Assembly (NCBI GenBank): GCA_028565635.1
Contig: JAOXYB010069357.1
Location: forward strand, 1 to 10,000
Direction of reading: 5' to 3'
DNA from: Phoronis ovalis
Lineage: Eukaryota > Phoronida > Phoronidae
Length of the DNA stretch: 10,000 nucleotides
The translations under genes were made by a program, and so were the position numbers. Each line of letters opens with the position of its first letter. Positions within the stretch are counted from its first letter, which is position 1. Positions 1-7,900 of this stretch are shown here, piece by piece. The notes under the pieces were generated by a model. The model was not told the DNA's origin. It saw nothing but the letters and a program-made list of their open reading frames with translations, and ran no database searches.

Positions 1-20
1 TAAACAATATTGAAAATTAT

Positions 21-78
21 CACGGAAAAGACGATACCAATGCTGGGTATCCTATAGATAGGATAAACAGCAAAAATC
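21..78 (+). repeat. dispersed repeat, copy 1
   Basis: About 58 bp resembling 491-549. The clearest shared core is TATCCTATA..GATAGGATAA followed by CAGCAAAAAT. The core is itself partly palindromic (TATCCTATA/TATAGGATA type). Confidence 0.65.
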
Positions 79-490
79 ACATAGATAACTTATTTCTCAT
101 CTATTACCGCATAAAAATACTTATTCTGCATTTTCTAGATGTTATCGTTACAGACGAGGTACATTTCAAAAGATTAACGTAAATTTATAATTATTTCTAA
201 ATGTATGGGACAATTTAAACCTTACATACCTTAAAAATAACTACGTTCCTTACACGCACTCACAATATTTACTAATAAAAAACAGCGCTAATTAAAAAGA
301 ACTAATGATACATTTACCAAAATATCATTAATGGCATATTTCTTCAAAACTACAATTCACAATTGAAAATCACATTAGAAATATTCCCCTTTCTACTTAA
401 TATTCTTATTGCCTGCACTTTCTTCATCTTTGAAAAATTATTATTAGCTAAAGAAGGTAAATTCCTACATCTTGCTCTTTGTTTACATTG

Positions 491-549
491 CCACGCCAAG
501 GACTATAACAAAGCTGCATATCCTATAAGGATAGGATAAGCAGCAAAAA
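491..549 (+). repeat. dispersed repeat, copy 2
   Basis: Second copy of the element at 21-78, about 470 bp away in the same orientation. Upstream of the core, CACG..AAG.ACTATA.CAA.GCTG also lines up with copy 1. No coding potential. Confidence 0.65.
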
Positions 550-1216
550 TTCCCATACAGCAATGCTCAGATGGTGTTAGTTTGTTATTATAAAGTATCA
601 CACCATTTGCTGAATTTTAATTTAACTCAATAAATATGAAGCAACAGCAAAGGTGTTTACCAGGAGTTTACATTAATTTTCACTAATTTTTAACCATTTG
701 ACTTGTTTAATTACACACAAATATTTCATTGTACTTTAATTCTTTGTTTGATAAAACTATCGTAGTATTGCTGTATATAAAATGTTATCGTACGGGTGAG
801 TTTTTGTTAATTTCGAAAGACGATAGTTTTTAAACAGGAAAGTGTTAGGAACAATACATCAGTATTGGGCCTTATATAAAATCATGACAACTATCTTCTA
901 GAGTACACATCGTCAAAGCGCAAAAGTATTAAATTCTGCTACAAATCATATGGCATATACCAATCAGAACTAAATATAAGTACGGGCATTTACCTGAATA
1001 CATCAAAACACTGTTAATGACATTCTTAAAGTTGGGTTACGATTACAATTATACTAAATAGCTCCTACGGGACTCCTACCTCTATTAATATTATACCGGA
1101 TTAATATACTATTACTATTACAGTATTAGTGACTATTACTTTGTAATTGTATTACTATTAGTCATCCGAGTCGAAGATACCACAATTCAAGTTGTTTTAA
1201 GTTACCTTTTAAGTAA
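550..1216. other. noncoding AT-rich flank, no gene found
   Basis: No open frame or RNA gene is supported. A 10-bp inverted repeat AAAACTATCG (753-762) / CGATAGTTTT (821-830) is present with a 58-bp spacer. 1082-1162 is low-complexity sequence built from ATTACT/ATTA words. Confidence 0.6.
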
Positions 1217-1401
1217 AACAAACTTCCTCTTTTAGCGATACTTGCTTAAATGAATAATACTTCACAGCGCGTGAAAAGCGTAACAATTCGAATACGAAGT
1301 AAACTAGAAAACAAGGTCGCACCACATTCCACAGGATTCCATTTACGAATCTGCAAACCGGAAACATTTGCTGACACCTGGCGGACGCAATGAAAGAAGT
1401 C
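1217..1401 (+). repeat. tandem duplication, copy 1 (~185 bp)
   Basis: Matches 1421-1597 along its length. Shared words include GAAAACAAGGTC, CACCACATTCCACAG, AACCGGAAACA and CACCTGGCGGACGCAAT. The central 90 bp are close to identical, while the first 60 bp have diverged more. Confidence 0.85.
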
Positions 1402-1420
1402 AGATAAGTATATATACTAT

Positions 1421-1597
1421 AACAAACTTTCTATTCTAATGATACTTGACTAAATGAATAATAATACAAAGTGTAAAACATTTTCAAAGTCGAAATAGAT
1501 TAGAAAACAAGGTCACACCACATTCCACAGAATTCCAAATACAAATCTGTCAACCGGAAACACTTACTGACACCTGGCGGACGCAATCAATGAAGTC
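1421..1597 (+). repeat. tandem duplication, copy 2 (~177 bp)
   Basis: Same orientation as 1217-1401, separated by about 19 bp (GATAAGTATATATACTAT-like). Small indels separate the copies. No open reading frame is conserved between them, so the unit is noncoding. Confidence 0.85.
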
Positions 1598-2246
1598 GCT
1601 CTCCAATCACAAATAATGAGTGCACACAGCCTGAAGTGCACACCACTAATTCACCTCCCGTCCGTTATATGGGGGATTGACATATTTCGACAATAAATAA
1701 AAATATTACTATACTCTCACCGACATTTGGGATTAAATATTTTTTATCCTTGTTTGTTCTAGTTTTTAAAAGTTTTCAATTTTCACTAGCAAAACCAATT
1801 GGATTTCGACCTACGTCTATCTATTTAAATGTCGCTGTGCAGAACCTTGATTCTGAAGGGAAAATAGTGCATGCGTATTAATCGATCACCGGCCAATGAG
1901 CAAACCAGTAGGTAAACAAAGATAAAAATAGTTATATCTCCGAGAACTCTTCGTGCTCTGTCTAATGGTATGCATATTAACGCCTATTAGACGGTACGGA
2001 ACCTACCCAGACCATGTATGCACCCAGGACATTTTTTAAAGATTTCGCTATGCCGGTGTCTTCAAAGGAACTATTTAGTGTAGTGCAAACCTTATAGTTG
2101 TCTATCGCCAGACGGAAATATAATGCCTTTCAACGTGACTTATAAGTATGAAGGTTGCAGACAGCTTCCCCTTTGAGTTTGTAGGTTTTATCTCTTTTTT
2201 TCCAATTTTCAGATTGAAACCAATATCTCGAAGAAGGTTGGAGGAT
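1598..2246. other. noncoding flank, nothing recognised
   Basis: AT-rich with isolated GC-containing words. A 7-bp inverted repeat GTCTAAT/ATTAGAC (1960-1966, 1986-1992) is the only structure noted. Open frames are short and lack any familiar motif. Confidence 0.5.
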
Positions 2247-2264
2247 CCGGGTTTGGAACCCAGA

Positions 2265-2568
2265 GGGGGCTGTCAATATAAAAGTGGGTACCCATGTTCC
2301 AACACGACTTTTCAAAAAAGCCCCTAACGAAGTGAAATTCTGCAAAAAACACCCCGAAGGAAGTCAGCTTTTTGAAAAAATACACCCTTAAGGAAGTGAC
2401 TTTGGGAAAAAACACTCCTAACGAAGTGTCACAGCTCCAAAAAACCACCCCTTTTCGTGATTTTAGCTAAAAACAGACCCTACGCGCCGGCGGTTCGAAA
2501 AACATAATTACCCTTTCACGCGAAATTTTGTTGGAACATGCGTACCCACTTTCATATTGACTGCCCCC
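2265..2568. mobile_element. MITE-like element with 39-bp terminal inverted repeats and internal tandem repeats
   Basis: The left end, GGGGGCTGTCAATATAAAAG onward (2265-2303), matches the reverse complement of the right end (2530-2568) at 36 of 39 positions. Between the ends are about five degenerate units of roughly 31 bp with the pattern AAAAAACACCCC-TAACGAAGTGA (about 2312-2462). There is no transposase frame, so it would be non-autonomous. Flanking direct repeats CCGGGTTTGGA (2247-2257) and CCGGGGTTTGGA (2567-2578) could be a remnant target duplication, but the left one is 7 bp from the terminus. Confidence 0.78.
2312..2462 (+). repeat. internal degenerate minisatellite, ~31-bp period
   Basis: Successive units start CAAAAAAGCCCC, CAAAAAACACCCC, AAAAAATACACCC, AAAAAACACTCC and CAAAAAACCACCCC. 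Most are followed by (T)AA(C/G)GAAGT. The array lies wholly between the terminal inverted repeats. Confidence 0.8.
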
Positions 2569-2578
2569 GGGGTTTGGA

Positions 2579-3100
2579 GGTAACGATATGCCAACTGAGA
2601 TGTGACATACGTGTGGTGGGCCATTGTTGAGGTCAAAAGATCCCTTAGAATAAAAGCATTTTTAAAAGTGCTTGCATACAACGACCAAAATTATGTTATC
2701 ACAGAGGTCATTCATTTGCCAGAAGGCCATATTTTTTGTGCAGATCTTCAATTGATCTATGGATGGAATTTTTTTATGCCAATAATGGTTGGTAGTACAA
2801 ATTAGAAGCTTGACTTATGAGTTATGACATATCCTAAAAAGCCTAAATAATCTACAATTTTTAAAAAACAGTCAGATTTTCACATCATTTACAGGTCATC
2901 CAGTGATCATGAGGTCTTGCCTAGTAAAAAACGTACCCTAGTACTGGAAGAAATTGCACATCAAAATTCTAGTAAGCAAGAAAATATTTGATATCATGAT
3001 TTGACATACATGTATGAGCACGAGTCGGAAACTAGTCCCATGCAGATGATATACAGTAAGCTCGGGAGGTACTTGCCAAAAAACTTGATGAGATGTGAGG
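2579..3100. other. noncoding spacer between two repeat elements
   Basis: Contains a 67-codon plus-strand open frame at 2602-2805 with no recognisable motif, no plausible start context and no splice structure. Nothing else is supported. Confidence 0.5.
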
Positions 3101-3380
3101 CCCAAGGTAAAAAAACCCTACCTCTTGGTAAAAACTGCATTCCGAAAATATACTCCATGTTAAAAATTTATTTGAAAAAAAAACACCCCATGGCAAAAAA
3201 AGACCCGGTAATATACACCCATACGTATACCCTATGGCGAAAAGTGTGGAACCCTGGGTAAATAATCATTTTATCATTTATTGATAATATATACCTCATG
3301 GTTAAAATGTATTTGCAAAAGCACACCACATGGTAAAAGTGTTTTAAAGTAAATACAAAAAAGATACCCCATATTAAAAG
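3101..3380 (+). repeat. second degenerate minisatellite, core CCCCATGGTAAAA
   Basis: About nine cores: near 3101, 3120, 3151, 3184, 3229, 3251, 3294, 3325 and 3366, each a variant of CC(C/T)CATGG(T/C)AAAA, spaced about 20-45 bp and often 31-33. The AAAAAAACACCCC word at 3177-3188 is also typical of the 2312-2462 array. No terminal inverted repeats were found. The small open frames here are made by the repeat. Confidence 0.65.
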
Positions 3381-3399
3381 TGGAGACTGAAAAAGGGAG

Positions 3400-4736
3400 C
3401 CCATTGGACGGCACATATCATTTATACATTTACTGTGAATGCCAGCACTCCCCCCACCCCCCTAGACAGTGAGGCTTATCTTCGTTGTTTGTTCAGCACA
3501 ACTTAAAGTGACAACAGCTATACATTTTGGATACTTGCATCAATTGCATTATAGATTATGCTAAATTTATATAATTTTTTTCTTTTACTTATATTTCAAA
3601 GATCAATTTACGGCAGAATTTTTGGTATTTAGTCGGTGTAGTAATAAATGTATAATCAAAATCATATATTTAAACTTATTTGCTTTTCTAGCCAAATGTA
3701 ACTGCATGTAATTCTATTTGTGTTGATGCATTTTCTATGAAGCATTCAGTTTATATCTTACGTTCACAGGAGAGACGGGGGGGCGAAAAAAACGCGTGTT
3801 GGTATAGTTTGGATGGATGTATGTATAACTTTGATACTGCAATATAGCAGAAAGCTAAATGATAGTAGGCAGTTACTCAATAACAAAGCATGAATAGAAT
3901 ATACAAATAGGCATAAACAAGAAATATAACAATTTTATAATAGTTTGATAAAAAAAATAGTCGTGGTAATTATAATGATTTGCAAATTTACTAAGAAGAA
4001 TATAAAGCAGAAATAAAAGTTTGAACTAAGAATACTGATTGTTCTTTCAAAGGGTTTACGAAATTATAATTATAACAGTTAAGAAATGTTGAATATCGTG
4101 AATTGTAAACTGGAACATTCGAATTACAATCTAACTATTTCCATGTAATAATTTCAAACAGAAGCATGCATATTAAGTTCGCATTTAATGCGTTCTAACA
4201 TTGAATGATGATGATCTTTAGAATGGTCGTCTACGAAACCTCTATCTGTTCAAAGCTTGTATCCAGACTGTTTATTTATAAATTAAAATCACATTAAGTC
4301 TTTTCAATGTTTTTCTTTACGGTAAATTATCTAATATGTAGAAATAAAAACATAGAAACCCCAGATGTGAGTCACCCACCAACTCACAGAAGTATCTCTC
4401 GATATTTTGTTCTCTATCCGGATGAGGGGTGATCACGAGCTATAGGCTGGTGTCGATCTGTGACATAGATGCTAATAATACACAACAAAAATAGTTGATT
4501 AATTAAAACAATAAAACAACTACACTACAGAAAAACATCCAAATATCAATATATTAAAATGTCAAAATATAACCTATCATCTGACAAAAGTAAATCCAAA
4601 ATAACCAAACTATTGCAATCCGCGTTGGAATGGATTCAAAGAAATGTAGCAAGATATGTAGTATGAAAGGTTCAGATTATCATATATTTATGCACCCAGC
4701 AACCAAACCAAAATAGAAGTAGTACTTATATTTTAC
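3400..4736. other. AT-rich 3' flank of the receptor gene, no gene found
   Basis: No exon-like frame, tRNA or other RNA gene is visible on either strand. There is a C-rich run at 3449-3464, a G7 run near 3777-3783, and a perfect 7-bp inverted repeat TGTGAGT (4366-4372) / ACTCACA (4382-4388) with a 9-bp loop. The rest is A/T-rich. Confidence 0.55.
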
Positions 4737-4823
4737 TTTATTAATAATGGCAAACTCATTTATTTATAAATTAAATTTATATGAATTATGGGAATTTCAT
4801 GTGATTGCCATGGATAGAATCCT

Positions 4824-4829
4824 TTTATT
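4824..4829 (-). terminator. poly(A) signal AATAAA (distal, main 3' end)
   Basis: The minus strand reads AGCAAATAAAAGG here, 76 nt after the stop codon of the PDZ-ending exon. The canonical hexamer at that distance makes this the likeliest 3' end of the full-length mRNA. Confidence 0.65.
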
Positions 4830-4904
4830 TGCTCGATATGCACTGTCTAGTAATATGTATGTTCTTCGTAGTTTACATTAACACTGTGCCGAACATATGT
4901 ATAA
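4830..4904 (-). other. putative 3' untranslated region
   Basis: A short AT-rich stretch between the TAA of the last exon and the first AATAAA. It is only inferred from those two landmarks. The cleavage site would be expected some 10-30 nt further on, near 4800. Further AATAAA hexamers on the minus strand at 4764-4759 and 4742-4737 would allow longer 3' ends. Confidence 0.6.
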
Positions 4905-4985
4905 TTAAACTTGGGTCTGATTTACTTCTCCAAGAACATGAGGCTCAAATCCAATTAACTGACCAGATGGTACCGCGTATGAATA
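4905..4985 (-). CDS. GRIA-like: exon 8 in window: terminal coding exon with PDZ-ligand-like C-terminus
   Basis: 81 nt including TAA (4907-4905), phase 0, residues 396-421, running [20 protein letters not shown] then VNQTQV. The acceptor is strong: a pyrimidine run TTTTCTTTTTTGTAG ends at 4986. The frame from exon 7 enters at TAT and stays open to the stop. The last residues, T-Q-V, fit a class I PDZ-domain ligand (S/T-X-hydrophobic), consistent with anchoring at a synaptic scaffold. A canonical AATAAA lies 76 nt beyond the stop. The exon is inferred from splice site, phase and C-terminal motif, not from direct homology. Confidence 0.8.
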   Translation of the reverse strand, partial: YSYAVPSGQLIGFEPHVLGEVNQTQV

Positions 4986-7900
4986 CTACAAAAAAGAAAA
5001 TAAATCTTTTACTACCAGTGGTTTGTGAATAAGCTTTCTTGCATTTTTCGACAAGTGTTACATATTCTCAAATAATCAGCATTAATGATTCAGTTCACAA
5101 TTCCTTAGCACAATATGGTTAGATGTAACACTTAGCTTGCAATGTTAATGTTATAGCTAAAATTGTAGGAGACACTAACTATACGGCAATTCTTTTTTTA
5201 AAAATTAGGCTGAAGCAGATAAGACTTAATCCGCGAAAGATAATATTTCAGTTTTGAGAGGTTGACGGAAAAACTATTTCCTTTCTTTAAAGAAAATGTA
5301 TAGCAAGGTTTTTCTTTATGTACCTTCCAAAAAGTAGATGGATATTCAGACACAAATAAGCACATCTTTTTCCTAAATTATTTCCGTATTGTGAGCGATA
5401 TGTTAAAAATGCATTGAGACAAGTTTTTTTTATTCTAACGCAATTTGATGTTTTTTATCGCAATTATTCACTCAAAATAAAATTTGCCGATTTATAATTT
5501 ATAATGGCGAAAGGCGATGCTCTAAGAATTCTCAGATATAATAAAGCATCCCCACGATCATTTCCTTACCGGTATAGAACCTGTTGATGCGGATACGTGT
5601 TTTCTTCTTAGTGTAACCGGTGTATTTGAATTCGATCCTGGTGCTTTGTGATTGTCTATGGTGTCACCATCATTACGCGTATGTGTTGGCGTATCATCCT
5701 AAGAAATAATTAAATAGTTACAGTGTACTAAAAATAGCATCAATTGGGAAACATTCCTTGTAACATTCGTTTTTGGCACACGTGTTATCAATACTCAGTT
5801 TTCTTTGTAGGTAGTGATAACCATAGAGATATCTTTACCTAAAGAGTGGAACAGGAAAAGTCGAGGCCAAAAAAACAAGTGACAATTAAATAAAATTAAA
5901 CATAGTAAATGATGGTTGTTTAGAAATGTTATGAAGAGGTATATCATATAACATACTTACATTTTTTCGTGTTTTTAATTCCCTTTTATATAAAATTTCG
6001 ATTAAGGCCGTTAAAAGGGACAATCCTAGGCCACTTATCAGTATGTAAAATATTCCAGCTATCTTTGGTAACGTCAGTGCCAATGTTTTTTCGGATTCCT
6101 AAAATTTTAAGAAACGTCATATTAAATATTTAACATTTACAAAGAACACATACTTTCTAAAATCACAACTTTGGAGCAAATATTATATTCCACTAGCATA
6201 ACTGTGTTGGTGACATTTGACCAGAACTTATTCCAGAAATATAGTCTTGCAGAAACGACGACATGCTAGTGAACGTTATGTATACAAAAAGCATTATACG
6301 TAACACTTTACATTTTCAGAAGACGAGCTTTGGCAAATGTCTCCAGTTTTCGTCCACCAATGGTCATAGAGTTTTTGCAATTCTCCTTCTTCTCGTAATT
6401 CCAGTACAGCTAAAGTGATGTTGTCTCTATAAAAAATAACGCAAATTCCTAGTCTGTTAGTTTTAAAGCACGATAGTGATCTATCATAGATCCAGTTTAC
6501 TGCACCGACGTACCATATCAAGATTTTTTTTATTAAATTAGCTGAGTAGAGTCCTGTTTTGACCAACCTAGTTTTATAGTGGTTCTGTAGTTAGGAAATC
6601 TGGCGTTATTACTATAATAAAAATGTTTAATTATTACTATATTATAATTATTTAAATGCTTCAGATGACAACCGAGTTAGTCGCCACTCTTCTGTAGGTG
6701 ACTGTAATTAGTGGAAGAGGTAAATAATTTAATCAATGTCAGTACGGGTAAGTATTACAGCAATCAGAACTACTAAGTGTTATCCCTGCTCTTTGTATAA
6801 AATTCCGATAATTTAACATTTTCTTATATACAGTTTCAAAACCAACAATTTCCCTATAAAACCAAAATGGAAAACTACCGGATTCATCGCTGACAGTTCA
6901 AAGGGAAAAGGGAATAAAAAAATATTTTCTTACTTGTATGGCGAATCATTAGGCATACCAATACCATATGATTTTGAGTTCAACTTTTGTCCAACTTTCA
7001 TCGTGTCACATGGCTGTCTGTTGCTAACATACTCATTCACTGTAGATTCCGTCAAATAAGCATATTTTCCATTTTCATTCCGCACTCTTTCTATACCGTC
7101 CTGAGCAGATGATGTAAATACATCTGGATTGGTGCTCATGTACGCCCACATTTTTTCATATGTATTTACTTTTGATGTCTGAAATAGAAAGTTGCGATAT
7201 AGAGAAAGAAAGCATGTACAGACTATTCAAAGCAGAACAGACGTGAATTCTAGCATATTGAATTGCTGCTTTGCATAAACGAATCACAGTTGCGTTTTGA
7301 TTCAAGGGAATTTCATAGTTATGTCGATCACATAATCATTGCGAGAAAGGTTCCTGTATGCTGTATGCTAATATCAAATATGACAGGCTCAGTACTTATT
7401 AGTTACTTTGCCACTTGTTGAATATTTCTTGACTGATTTTACCTGAAAAAAATCCTTTGTTGAGCCAGAATTTAAACATCCATATTTGATTGTTGTCTGT
7501 GCTGCCAAATCCTCTGCGGACTCAATGGGACTATTCATTCTTGCAGCAGTTAGAAAGGCAGCCAGATTGGCAGTGTAAGAAGATATCAAAATTAAGGTAA
7601 ATAGCCACCAAACACAGCTAACTATTCTTCCGGGAGTAGACCTGGTGCAAATAGATGGCAAAATATGTTATTGTTCAATCTATATGCTTAAGGGTTACAA
7701 TTGATTTCCGCATCCACCTCTGTATGTATGTACGAAATAAACGCTATTATCATATCAAAAAATTACATTTTCAAATTGTGATTTCGCTCATTTTGTGACA
7801 AATTATATTAACTTTCAAATAGAAATGTCTCCATGGATTCCCAGGAACAAAAACAAAAAGAAAAAAATGCTCATAAATACGCGCAATGCACTATAATCGG

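Noticed and set aside
2130-2448. Two overlapping minus-strand open frames of 71 and 79 residues
   Set aside because: They run across the end and tandem array of the MITE-like element and show its period (repeated S-x-x-V-F-F words), not a protein domain.
2602-2805. 67-residue plus-strand open frame between two repeats
   Set aside because: No recognisable motif, start context or splice partners; its length is within chance expectation.
3001-3261. 86-residue plus-strand and overlapping 82-residue minus-strand open frames
   Set aside because: Both lie across the degenerate minisatellite, and their repeated Lys/Pro or Phe-rich words come from the repeat unit.
4366-4388. Small hairpin TGTGAGT/ACTCACA
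   Set aside because: A 7-bp stem is expected by chance in this much sequence, and it has no associated element.
6427-6566. In-frame extension upstream of exon 5
   Set aside because: It is intron. A good acceptor at 6428-6427 and the family alignment both place the exon start at 6426.
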